Shown: in pieces, positions 1 to 5,574 of the stretch
How the letters are laid out: every line of letters begins with the position of its first letter
How positions within the stretch are numbered: the first letter of the stretch is position 1
DNA from: Rubrivivax sp.
GTDB taxonomy: Bacteria; Pseudomonadota; Gammaproteobacteria; Burkholderiales; Burkholderiaceae_C
DNA: 6,316 nucleotides
Assembly: GCA_027484885.1 (NCBI GenBank)
Contig: JAIXSD010000628.1
Location: 1 to 6,316, forward strand
Direction of reading: 5' to 3'
The notes under the pieces: generated by a model
Databases searched by the model: none
Seen by the model: only the letters and a program-made list of their open reading frames with translations
What the model was told of the DNA's origin: nothing
Made by a program: the position numbers and the translations under genes

Positions 1-86
1 GCCTGCAGCAGGGCTATTGGTTCGCGCGGCCGCTGCCGCCCGAGCAGTTTGAGGCTGTGCTGCGGGCCGGCACCTGCCGGCTCTGA
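1..86 (+). CDS. EAL-domain protein, C-terminal end only (partial)
   Basis: The reading frame enters from the left edge (first full codon at base 3) and stops at TGA 84-86, leaving 27 residues. The tail contains QGYWFARPLPPEQFEAVL. This resembles the usual end of EAL domains, where a Q-G-Y/F-(hydrophobic)-F-(S/A/G)-R-P-L-P stretch forms the last strand and helix of the barrel. EAL domains hydrolyse cyclic di-GMP, often at the C-terminus of multi-domain signalling proteins in the cytoplasm or inner membrane. The catalytic residues lie outside the window, so activity and any GGDEF or sensor domains cannot be judged. The call rests on this short motif alone. The gene converges on the pirin gene, with 56 bases between the two stop codons. 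Confidence 0.68.
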   Translation, partial: LQQGYWFARPLPPEQFEAVLRAGTCRL

Positions 87-92
87 GGCGAA

Positions 93-114
93 CGATCCCG
101 TGCCTCGGGGATCG
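93..114. terminator. Short hairpin between convergent EAL and pirin genes
   Basis: CGATCCC (93-99) and GGGATCG (108-114) form a perfect 7-bp stem with an 8-base loop. It begins 7 bases after the EAL stop and lies 29 bases beyond the pirin stop on the other strand. Neither strand has a T-run after it, so it is not a classical intrinsic terminator. It could be a bidirectional 3'-end or mRNA-stabilising stem. Confidence 0.3.
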
Positions 115-142
115 CCCTGACCAGCGGCCTCCAGCGGCTCGC

Positions 143-1000
143 TCAGGAGGTGAACGATCCGTCGCGCTGCTTGATCCGTTCCCACGGCGCGGTGGCGCGG
201 ATGCGCGTCTGTGCCGACAGCAGCGAAGCGCGTCGCGTGTGCACCGAGCTGTGGCCAGTCACCAGCGGATAGGGATGCGGTGCGGCCGTACCGATCAGGA
301 TGCGTGCCCTGGGGCTGCTGGCCTGGATCTCGATGTCGCCATGCGTGTCCAGCGTGAGCAACTCATGCCCGGCCGCTTGCCCCTGGACCTTGGCCTCGCC
401 GTCGAACACCATGACCCAGGCGATTTCATGGGCGGCGGGCGGGCTGAAGGTCCAGCGTGCGCCGCGCTCCAGCGTGAGCACGATGTAGTTCATCGACTGG
501 TGTGATTCGATCGGGCTGGTGGCGCGTGCGTCGGCGCTGCTCACCTCGCCCAGCAAGATCTGCAGCTCGCCGCCGGGGATGCTCAGCTTGGGCACATTGG
601 CAGGCAGGATGTACTGGCCGAAGGCGGGCCCGTCCTCCACGCCCGGGGGCATGGCCACCCAGAGCTGGAAGCCGGTGGCATGGCCGCGGCTCAGCAGGTG
701 GCCGCGGTGCCAGGCGCCGCCGCCTGCGTTCATCCATTCCAGGCCGCCGGGTGCGAGCACCCCTTTTTGGCCAGTGGTGTCTTCGTAGTCGACCTCGGTG
801 TCGGGCTGCCAGGTCAAGGTGGCGATGCCCGAGTGGGGGTGCCAGCCAAAGCCGAAACCGGGCTCGACCTCGGCATTGAAGAAGTCCAGGAAGACGAAGG
901 GCTTGAGGCGCTCGCCCGAGGTCAGCGGCGCGATCATGCGGCGGATCGGGCCCAGCGCATGGCCGGCCTCGCGGTGAAGAATGCTTCGCAGAGTTGACAT
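143..1000 (-). CDS. Pirin-family bicupin protein
   Basis: The product is 285 residues, a normal length for pirins, which are cytoplasmic two-cupin proteins that bind iron; some are quercetinases and others bind regulators. The N-terminal cupin shows FLDFFNAEVEPG (38-48), HPHSGIATLTW (54-64) and EWMNAGGGAWH (88-98), followed by FQLWVAMP, all in the pirin order. His54, His56 and His98 match the three iron-ligand histidines of human pirin (56, 58, 101). The fourth ligand, glutamate two residues after the last histidine, is Gly100 here (H-R-G-H), so metal binding may be altered or His101 may help. The start ATG (CAT 998-1000) is chosen because an AAGGA ribosome site (complement of 1005-1009) lies 4 bases upstream; the frame stays open much further upstream but runs antiphase through the next gene. 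It is the second gene of a probable operon after the YcaC-like hydrolase. Family call is firm; substrate is unknown. Confidence 0.92.
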   Translation of the reverse strand: MSTLRSILHREAGHALGPIRRMIAPLTSGERLKPFVFLDFFNAEVEPGFGFGWHPHSGIATLTWQPDTEVDYEDTTGQKGVLAPGGLEWMNAGGGAWHRGHLLSRGHATGFQLWVAMPPGVEDGPAFGQYILPANVPKLSIPGGELQILLGEVSSADARATSPIESHQSMNYIVLTLERGARWTFSPPAAHEIAWVMVFDGEAKVQGQAAGHELLTLDTHGDIEIQASSPRARILIGTAAPHPYPLVTGHSSVHTRRASLLSAQTRIRATAPWERIKQRDGSFTS

Positions 1001-1018
1001 GGTGTCCTTGACGGAGCG

Positions 1019-1057
1019 GCCCGGCCCTCGTCCGGCCTGGCCGTCAGAGGACCGGGC
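1019..1057 (-). other. Intercistronic hairpin between hydrolase and pirin genes
   Basis: Arms at 1019-1029 and 1047-1057 pair over 11 positions. The only imperfect pair (1025/1051) is C-A on the plus strand but G-U in the minus-strand transcript, so the structure favours the operon mRNA. The 17-base loop can itself fold a small CGGC/GCCG stem (1033-1036 with 1040-1043). The hairpin begins 11 bases after the hydrolase stop and ends 9 bases before the pirin ribosome site. No T-run follows, so processing, 3'-end protection or partial attenuation of pirin is more likely than full termination. Confidence 0.45.
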
Positions 1058-1068
1058 ATGCAGAAAGA

Positions 1069-1839
1069 TCAGCGCAGATTGCCCTTGGCGAAGGCCTGGA
1101 ACACGCCCTCGCTGCCGAAGGCTTCGAAGAAGCCGGCCGAGGCGGGGTTCTTGTAGTTGCCCAGCATGCTGGTGATCATGGGCGTCACGGTCATGGTGTC
1201 GATGCCGGCGCGCTGCAGTGTGTCGCGGCAGTTTTGCGCGGCGATCTTGGTGCAGGCGGCGGAAATGTCCATCAGGGCCACGACATTGAAACCCTCGGCC
1301 TTGGCCGAGAGCGCGGGCGGCACCAGGCAGACGTCGGTGGTCAGGCCGCCCATCAGCAGGTTCTTCTTGCCGGTGGCCCGCACGGCCTTGGCGAAGGCCG
1401 GGTCGTCCCAGGCGTTGATGACGCCGGTGCGCTGGATGCGCTGCTCGTATTCCTTGGGCAGCAAGGTCTTGAACTCGGGCAGCAGCGGGCCCTGGGCCTC
1501 GCCTTCCAGGCTGCTGGTCAGCACCACCGGGATGCCGGCTGATTTGGCAAAGCGGGCCATCACGCGCACCCACATCTTCAGCTGATCGCGCTCGGCCTCG
1601 TTGGCCAGCTCACCGGCCCAGCCGATGGTGCCCACCTGGTGGTCCACCAGGATCAGGGCGGTGTTGTCGATCTTGCAGGCGCTGTGGTCTTGCTTCATGG
1701 CCGTGGCTTTGGTTGTGTGTGGGTTCATGGCGTGGCCGGCGGGTGCCGCGGTGGCGGGGTTGCTGCTCAGGCTGCCGAGTGCGGCGACGGCGCCGGCACT
1801 GCCGGCGATGAATTGGCGACGATGGTTTTGTTGGGTCAT
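1069..1839 (-). CDS. Tat-exported YcaC-type cysteine hydrolase (isochorismatase superfamily)
   Basis: The protein has 256 residues. Residues 1-37 look like a twin-arginine signal: HRRQFI (6-11), an Ala/Gly/Leu-rich stretch (12-24) and a possible A-x-A cleavage region near 29-34, implying folded export to the periplasm. The remainder is an isochorismatase-fold hydrolase: LILVDHQ with Asp66, RTGVINAWD with Arg137, and GGLTTDVCL with Cys171. The R-x-G-x-INAWD and T-(D/E)-V-C motifs are those of E. coli YcaC, whose triad-like residues I recall as Asp19, Arg84 and Cys118; YcaC's substrate is unknown. From Met48 to the end is 209 residues, almost exactly YcaC length, with Asp66 at position 19, so residues 1-47 are an added leader. 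The long start is supported by GGAG (complement of 1847-1850) 7 bases upstream; Met48 has no such site. It is the first gene of the operon with pirin and divergent from lysR. Superfamily is sure, export likely, reaction unknown. Confidence 0.92.
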   Translation of the reverse strand: MTQQNHRRQFIAGSAGAVAALGSLSSNPATAAPAGHAMNPHTTKATAMKQDHSACKIDNTALILVDHQVGTIGWAGELANEAERDQLKMWVRVMARFAKSAGIPVVLTSSLEGEAQGPLLPEFKTLLPKEYEQRIQRTGVINAWDDPAFAKAVRATGKKNLLMGGLTTDVCLVPPALSAKAEGFNVVALMDISAACTKIAAQNCRDTLQRAGIDTMTVTPMITSMLGNYKNPASAGFFEAFGSEGVFQAFAKGNLR

Positions 1840-1856
1840 GGAGGCTCTCCGGGGTG

Positions 1857-1903
1857 TTCCAAATGGGCGATGTGTGGCAGTCTATGTTTGTGAAAATTTG
1901 GAA
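1857..1903. promoter_or_regulatory. Spaced inverted repeat, candidate LysR operator
   Basis: TTCCAAAT (1857-1864) and ATTTGGAA (1896-1903) are perfect 8-base inverted copies separated by 31 bases, 39 bases centre to centre. They lie within the divergent spacer, on either side of the likely hydrolase promoter region. The roughly four-helical-turn spacing would suit a bent LysR tetramer, but the arms alone could arise by chance. Confidence 0.3.
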
Positions 1904-1914
1904 TAAATAGATTT

Positions 1915-1935
1915 AATGAAACTTAATATTTCATT
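1915..1935. promoter_or_regulatory. 21-bp palindrome just upstream of the lysR ribosome site
   Basis: AATGAAA (1915-1921) and TTTCATT (1929-1935) are perfect 7-base arms around a 7-base spacer. The palindrome overlaps the end of the candidate -10 (1912-1917) and ends 3 bases before the GGAG at 1939. This position suits an autoregulatory operator; as RNA it could be a leader hairpin near the ribosome site. Confidence 0.35.
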
Positions 1936-1947
1936 TTTGGAGTAATC

Positions 1948-2844
1948 GTGGAGCCCAATCTCAGCGACATCGCCCTGTTCGTGGAGGTGGTCAACACCCG
2001 CAGCTTTTCGCGCGCGGCGGAGCGCTTGGACTTGCCGGCGTCCACCCTGTCGCGCCGCATTGCCAAGCTGGAGGCGGCGCTCGGCAGCCGCTTGCTGAAC
2101 CGAACCACCCGGCGGGTGGACCTGACCGAGATGGGGGCGGCCTACTACGCCCGCTGCTCGCCCTTGGTCGAGGAGGCACGGCAGGTGCACGAAGACCTGG
2201 CCGTCATGCAGGATCGTGTCAGCGGCACCCTGCGTTTGAGTTGCACGCCGGAATTTGCCAGCCTCTACCTGCCCGACCCCCTGCTCGCGTTTGCGCAGCA
2301 GTACGCCGAGGTCAAGGTGGAGCTGGACCTGTCCACGCGGCGCGCCGATCTGTTCAGCGAGCCCCTGGATGCCGCCCTGCGCATCGGCAGCTTGCAGGAT
2401 TCCACGCTGGTGGCGCGCCGCTTGGGGCAGGTGCGCCGGGCCTTGTTTGCCTCGCCCGGCTATCTGGCCACGCGCTCAGGCCTGCAGCAGCCCGCCGATC
2501 TGGCGGCTCACGAGCTGATCTGCATGATGCAAGGTCCGGCCCATGGGCAATGGACGCTGGAGCGCCGCGACCGCGGCGCCGGTCTCTTCACCCTGCCGCT
2601 GGAGAGCCGCTTCGTCGCTGGCGGCATGGGTGTGCAGCGCGAGCTGGCCTTGCGAGGCGCGGGCATTGCCGCCTTGGACGAGCGCCTGGCAGCGCCCGAT
2701 GTGGCGGCCGGCCGCCTGGCCCCGGTTTTGGCGGAGTGGTGCCTGCGGCCGGTGCCGGTGTACTTGGTCACTGCCTCGCGCCTGATGCCGGCCCGATTGC
2801 GCCTGTTTGTGCCCTTGCTCGAGGCCCATTTGAAGGCCGGCTGA
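1948..2844 (+). CDS. LysR-family transcriptional regulator
   Basis: The 298-residue protein has standard LysR length. The N-terminal winged helix-turn-helix spans about residues 5-63, with the characteristic FVEVVNTRSFSRAAERLDLP (11-30), STLSRRIAKLEAALGSRLLNRTTRR (32-56) and LTEMG. A linker helix follows (about 65-88) and then a periplasmic-binding-like effector domain (about 90-290). The start is GTG at 1948, supported by GGAG (1939-1942) 5 bases upstream and by the fit to the usual N-terminus. It is divergent from the YcaC-like hydrolase and pirin genes, the classical arrangement for a LysR regulator and its target operon, so the effector is probably the hydrolase's substrate or a related compound (inference). 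The LTxxG-type N-terminal half and RIGSLQDSTLVARRLG region resemble the CrgA/DmlR/PgrR-like branch, which does not fix the ligand. The gene ends convergent with the AraC-family gene, 30 bases away. Confidence 0.93.
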   Translation: MEPNLSDIALFVEVVNTRSFSRAAERLDLPASTLSRRIAKLEAALGSRLLNRTTRRVDLTEMGAAYYARCSPLVEEARQVHEDLAVMQDRVSGTLRLSCTPEFASLYLPDPLLAFAQQYAEVKVELDLSTRRADLFSEPLDAALRIGSLQDSTLVARRLGQVRRALFASPGYLATRSGLQQPADLAAHELICMMQGPAHGQWTLERRDRGAGLFTLPLESRFVAGGMGVQRELALRGAGIAALDERLAAPDVAAGRLAPVLAEWCLRPVPVYLVTASRLMPARLRLFVPLLEAHLKAG

Positions 2845-2874
2845 GCGCCCTGGTAGCGCCCTTTTGTCGCGCTC
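2843..2874. terminator. Possible shared hairpin between convergent regulator genes
   Basis: GAGCGC (2843-2848) and GCGCTC (2869-2874) form a 6-bp stem with a 20-base loop that begins at the lysR stop codon and ends immediately before the opposing stop. The loop holds CTTTTG (2861-2866), but no T-run follows the stem on either strand. AGCGCCC also occurs twice in direct orientation (2844-2850, 2855-2861). Weak evidence for a bidirectional terminator. Confidence 0.22.
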
Positions 2875-3849
2875 TCATCGCCCCCGGAACGTCTCGCGCC
2901 AGGCGCTCGGTGAAACGGCGAATCGGCGCTGAAAGTGGCGGCGCAGCGAGGCGGCCGAACCCAGGCCGGTCTGCACGGCAATCGCGTCCATGCCCAGATC
3001 GCTGCTCTCCAGCAGCTGCTGCACCTGTTGCAGCCGTGCGTGCAGCAACCAGTCGCCCAAGGTCTGCCCGGTGTGCTGCTGGAACTGGCGGGTGAAGGTG
3101 CGCCGGCTCATGGCGACCTGGGCCGCACAGGCATCCACGCTGTGCCGCTCATGCAGGCGCTCTTGCAGGCTTTGCAGCAAGCCGCCGAGGCGTTCGTGGC
3201 GCCCGGTGCTGGGCAGGGCCTGTTCGATGAACTGCAGCTGCCCGCCCTGCCGGTGTGGCGCGGTCACCAGGCGCCGCGCCACGCGGTTGGCCACGGCCTG
3301 GCCCAGGCGCTGGCGCAGCAGATGCAGGCAGCAATCGAGGGCGGCGGCGGTTCCGGCCGAGGTGAGGATCTGGCCATCCTGCACGTACAGCACATCGGGC
3401 ATCAGCTGCACCGCGGGGTGCAGGCGCGCCATGTCCGCCGCATGCGCCCAGTGCGTGGCGGCCTGTCGCCCGTCCAGCAGGCCGGCCTGAGCCAGCACAA
3501 ACGCGCCCAGACACAAGCCCACCACGAGAGCGCCTCGGGCGTGGGCGGCACGCAAGGCCTCCAGCACCAGGGGCGAGGCCGGCAGCTCGGGGTCGGTCCA
3601 GCTCGGCACGATCACCACATCCGCCGCCGCCATCGCCTGCAAGCCCTGTGGGATCTGCAGGCCCATCCCGACGCTGCTGGGGATCAGGCCGGGGCGCTCC
3701 GCACAAATCTCGAGCCGCATCGCCGGCACGCCCGGGTGCGACTCACCAAACACCACGCAGGGAACCGACAGGTGAAACGGGCTGATGCGCTCAAAAGCAA
3801 GCACACAAATGGACAGGGGAACGGACAGGGCGCAGCGTGCAGACGGCAT
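2875..3849 (-). CDS. AraC-family regulator with DJ-1/PfpI-like domain (FtrA/GlxA type)
   Basis: From ATG 3849 the product is 324 residues, the normal size for this two-domain class. The N-terminal class-I amidotransferase-like domain (about 8-180) has ISPFHLSVPCVVFG near 22-35, ADVVIVP, the nucleophile-elbow-like GLCLGAF with Cys113, and ATHW with His133. The stretch GTAAALDCCLHLLRQ, then ANRVARRLVTAPHRQGGQLQFI, is typical of FtrA-like regulators. The C-terminal AraC DNA-binding domain (about 222-322) has two helix-turn-helices: VDACAAQVAMSRRTFTRQF and MDAIAVQTGLGSAASLRRHF, ending in the usual SPSAWRETFR. In this family the N-terminal domain senses a small molecule and is thought not to be catalytic. 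The start is uncertain: GTG at 3867 adds six residues, and neither start has a clear ribosome site. It is divergent from the HD-domain gene, so that gene is a possible target. The ligand cannot be read from the sequence. Confidence 0.9.
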   Translation of the reverse strand: MPSARCALSVPLSICVLAFERISPFHLSVPCVVFGESHPGVPAMRLEICAERPGLIPSSVGMGLQIPQGLQAMAAADVVIVPSWTDPELPASPLVLEALRAAHARGALVVGLCLGAFVLAQAGLLDGRQAATHWAHAADMARLHPAVQLMPDVLYVQDGQILTSAGTAAALDCCLHLLRQRLGQAVANRVARRLVTAPHRQGGQLQFIEQALPSTGRHERLGGLLQSLQERLHERHSVDACAAQVAMSRRTFTRQFQQHTGQTLGDWLLHARLQQVQQLLESSDLGMDAIAVQTGLGSAASLRRHFQRRFAVSPSAWRETFRGR

Positions 3850-3971
3850 CGTGAGGCGGCGATTCACTTTGGCCCGATGTTAGCGATCAACGGCGCTTCG
3901 GCCCCTGTTGGCGCGGGCGGCGGGCTCGAACAATGGCGGCTTTTTCCTTTCAAGAACCGACTTGCTTCGCC
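3850..3971. promoter_or_regulatory. Divergent spacer between AraC-family and HD-domain genes
   Basis: About 100-120 bases separate the two genes, depending on the starts chosen. The spacer must contain both promoters, but I find no convincing -35/-10 pair, strong palindrome or ribosome site on either strand. Codons between the alternative HD start (3933) and 3972 are T-rich at third positions, unlike the gene itself, suggesting this stretch is leader rather than coding. Confidence 0.35.
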
Positions 3972-4532
3972 ATGAGCTCCATCCTCATCAAAACCCACCG
4001 CCCGCATGTTGAGGCCCTGCTGGCCTCGTACCAGCCGCAGATCGGCGCGGACCTGCCCGGCTACCGCAACCATGTCTACCGAGCCATCAGCTACGCCATG
4101 CATTTCCTGGCTCAGGCGCCAGACGCTGAGCGCTTGGTGGAGACGGCTTTTGCGTACCACGACATCGGCCTGTGGACCGAGGGCGCGCTGGCCTATTTGG
4201 AGCCGTCCGAAGCCCTGGCCCTGGCCGACAACCAGCGCCACGGCTGGGGGCTGGACCCGGCAATGCTGGCCGGCGCCATCCACTGGCACCACAAGCTCAC
4301 GCCCTACCGCGGGCCCCACCAGGACGTGATCGAGGCCTGCCGCAAGGCCGACTGGATCGATGCCAGCCAGGGGCTGCTGCGCAAGGGCCTGGCGCGATCG
4401 GACATCCGCGCGGTCGAGGCGGCGTTTCCCAATCTGGGCTTTCACGCCAGCCTGCTGCGCCTGGCCAAGGACCATGGCGGCTCCACCTTGAAGGGCGGCA
4501 TCGCGGTGACCCGCGGCATCGTCAAATGGTGA
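3972..4532 (+). CDS. HD-domain phosphohydrolase-like protein
   Basis: From ATG 3972 the product has 186 residues. It has the signature of the HD superfamily of metal-dependent phosphohydrolases: a first histidine in YRNHVYR (His34), the HD pair in AYHDIG (His63-Asp64), further histidines in GAIHWHHKL (His104, 106, 107), and a late Asp in KADWIDAS (Asp127). All ligands expected of an active metal site are present. There is no signal peptide or membrane segment, so it is probably cytoplasmic. HD proteins of this size act on nucleotides or other phosphorylated small molecules; the substrate is not evident. An in-frame ATG at 3933 would add 13 residues (starting MAAFSFQEP), but that segment has atypical codon use. 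Neither ATG has a clear ribosome site. It is divergent from the AraC-type regulator and converges on xth with a 48-base gap, in which I see only a weak GCCGGC/GCCGGC pairing (4539-4544 with 4564-4569). Confidence 0.85.
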   Translation: MSSILIKTHRPHVEALLASYQPQIGADLPGYRNHVYRAISYAMHFLAQAPDAERLVETAFAYHDIGLWTEGALAYLEPSEALALADNQRHGWGLDPAMLAGAIHWHHKLTPYRGPHQDVIEACRKADWIDASQGLLRKGLARSDIRAVEAAFPNLGFHASLLRLAKDHGGSTLKGGIAVTRGIVKW

Positions 4533-4580
4533 GCCCGAGCCGGCCCAGGGCTGCGCTTCAGACGCCGGCGGCGCGGGTGT

Positions 4581-5381
4581 TCACAAACTGAAGTCGTAAT
4601 CCACCGTCAGCGGTGCATGGTCGCTGAACTTCTGGTCTTTGTAGATGGCGGCGCGCTGGGCCAGGGCGGCCAGCTTCGGCGTCGCGAAGTGGTAGTCCAG
4701 GCGCCAGCCCACGTTCTTGGCGTAGGCCTGGCCGCGGTTGCTCCACCAGGTGTAGCAGGCGTCGGTGGTGTCAGGGTGCAGCTGGCGGTAGACGTCGACC
4801 AGGCCGCCCTGGCCCTTGCCGCTGCCGAAGAGCTGGTCCAGCCAGGCGCGTTCCTCAGGCAGGAAGCCGCTGTTCTTGAGGTTGCCCTTCCAGTTCTTCA
4901 GGTCGGCCTCTTTGTGGGCGATGTTGACGTCGGCGACCAGGATGAATTCGCGCTCGGCCTTGAGTGCCATCAGATGCGGGCGCATGGCGTCGAGAAAGCG
5001 GTACTTAGCTTCTTGCCGCTCGGGGCCGCTGCTGCCGCTGGGGAAATAGCAGCTGATCAGGCTGAGCTTGCGGCCGGGCTTGTCGAAGCGCTTTTCGATG
5101 TAGCGGCCCTCGGCGTCGAACTCGGGGTTGCCGAAGCCGATCAAGACCTCGCTGGGTGTTTCGCGGGTGTAGAGGCCCACGCCGGAGTAACCCTTTTTCT
5201 CGGCGTAGTGGAAATGGCCCTTGAGTTCGCCGGAACTGCAAAAGGTGCCGGCCACATGCTCGTCCTGCGCTTTCACTTCCTGCACGCCGAGCGCGTCGGC
5301 GTTCTGCGCCGGCAGCCAGTCGAAAAAGCCCTTGGTGGCGGCAGAGCGGATGCCGTTCAGATTGGCGGTGATGAAGCGCAT
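4581..5381 (-). CDS. xth: Exodeoxyribonuclease III (AP endonuclease, ExoIII/Xth family)
   Basis: The 266-residue protein is full length for bacterial ExoIII. These enzymes cut DNA 5' of abasic sites and remove nucleotides 3' to 5' in base-excision repair, using divalent metal. The order of motifs is complete: ITANLNGIRSA with Asn7, GVQEVKAQ with Glu35 (metal ligand), SCYFPSGS with Tyr112, VADVNIAHKEADLKNW with Asp151 and Asn153 (the same numbers as in E. coli ExoIII), WRLDYHFAT, and C-terminal SDHAPLTVDY with Asp254 and His255. All expected active-site residues are present, so an active enzyme is predicted. The ATG at 5381 starts exactly at the conserved first strand; only a weak GAGAG lies upstream. 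It reads as a single gene, convergent with the HD-domain gene and divergent from the TonB receptor gene. It is a housekeeping repair gene with no sign of transfer. Confidence 0.96.
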   Translation of the reverse strand: MRFITANLNGIRSAATKGFFDWLPAQNADALGVQEVKAQDEHVAGTFCSSGELKGHFHYAEKKGYSGVGLYTRETPSEVLIGFGNPEFDAEGRYIEKRFDKPGRKLSLISCYFPSGSSGPERQEAKYRFLDAMRPHLMALKAEREFILVADVNIAHKEADLKNWKGNLKNSGFLPEERAWLDQLFGSGKGQGGLVDVYRQLHPDTTDACYTWWSNRGQAYAKNVGWRLDYHFATPKLAALAQRAAIYKDQKFSDHAPLTVDYDFSL

Positions 5382-5451
5382 GGGCGGGGTCTCTCAGGAA
5401 GCAGGCGAACAGGAGGTGAAGGGGCGCAGAGCGCGGCGCAGTATCGCAAAT

Positions 5452-5488
5452 GGCGGGCCCGTCTTTGTCAGCAGCCTGGGCGGGCCCG
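5452..5488. repeat. Pair of identical GGCGGGCCCG repeats
   Basis: GGCGGGCCCG occurs at 5452-5461 and again at 5479-5488, 27 bases start to start. Each copy contains the perfect palindrome CGGGCCCG, so the two can act as repeated protein sites in DNA or pair with each other as an 8-bp hairpin with a 19-base loop. They lie about 115-145 bases upstream of the predicted sigma-54 transcription start, a usual distance for enhancer-binding protein sites. Confidence 0.45.
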
Positions 5489-5503
5489 AGCGACGGCAAG
5501 CCA

Positions 5504-5522
5504 AATTGGTATCTCAATTGGT
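5504..5522 (+). repeat. Tandem AATTGGT direct repeat
   Basis: AATTGGT occurs at 5504-5510 and 5516-5522, with a 12-base period; the match extends to AATTGGT(A/C)T. Flanking bases also give CCAA/TTGG inverted elements (5501-5509). The AT-rich repeat stands out in a GC-rich setting, about 80-97 bases before the predicted transcription start, and is a candidate activator or repressor site. Confidence 0.4.
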
Positions 5523-5574
5523 CTGCATGATTTTGGCAACAAGCGCGGCAAGTTCAGCCCGGTTCGCCGATTTC

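Larger units (their letters stand above)
1840..1947. promoter_or_regulatory. Divergent control region between hydrolase/pirin operon and lysR
   Basis: This 108-base spacer is strikingly AT-rich compared with its surroundings, especially 1883-1938. It carries the ribosome sites of both genes: GGAG complement of 1847-1850 for the hydrolase, and GGAG 1939-1942 for lysR. A possible sigma-70 promoter for lysR is TTGTGA (1888-1893) and TTTAAT (1912-1917) with an 18-base spacer. I could not pick a convincing promoter for the minus-strand operon. Two inverted repeats are listed separately. LysR-type regulators usually act on such divergent regions, so both transcripts are probably controlled from here. 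Confidence 0.6.

Noticed and set aside
87..160. GG(C/T)GAACGATCC repeated at 87-98 and 149-160
   Set aside because: Only two copies, one of them in the last pirin codons; could be a uptake-like or chance repeat, and there is no third copy in the window to support it.
348..480. TCCAGCGTGAGCA repeated at 348-360 and 468-480, exactly 120 bases apart
   Set aside because: Both copies are in the same codon frame within pirin and encode L-T-L-D/E; similar coding plus biased codon use explains it.
1001..1573. Upstream extension of the pirin reading frame into the hydrolase gene (a 476-residue frame in total)
   Set aside because: The added part is low-complexity Arg/Gly/Ala sequence antiphase to the hydrolase gene; the pirin fold starts at 1000 with its own ribosome site.
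2241..3095. 284-codon plus-strand frame overlapping lysR
   Set aside because: Arg/Ala/Gly-rich frame-shifted shadow of lysR running into the antisense of the next gene; no ribosome site or family motif.
2935..3975. 346-codon plus-strand frame opposite the AraC-family gene
   Set aside because: Composition is Gln/Ala/His-rich with no domain, and it is antisense to a gene with clear AraC motifs; typical shadow frame in GC-rich DNA.
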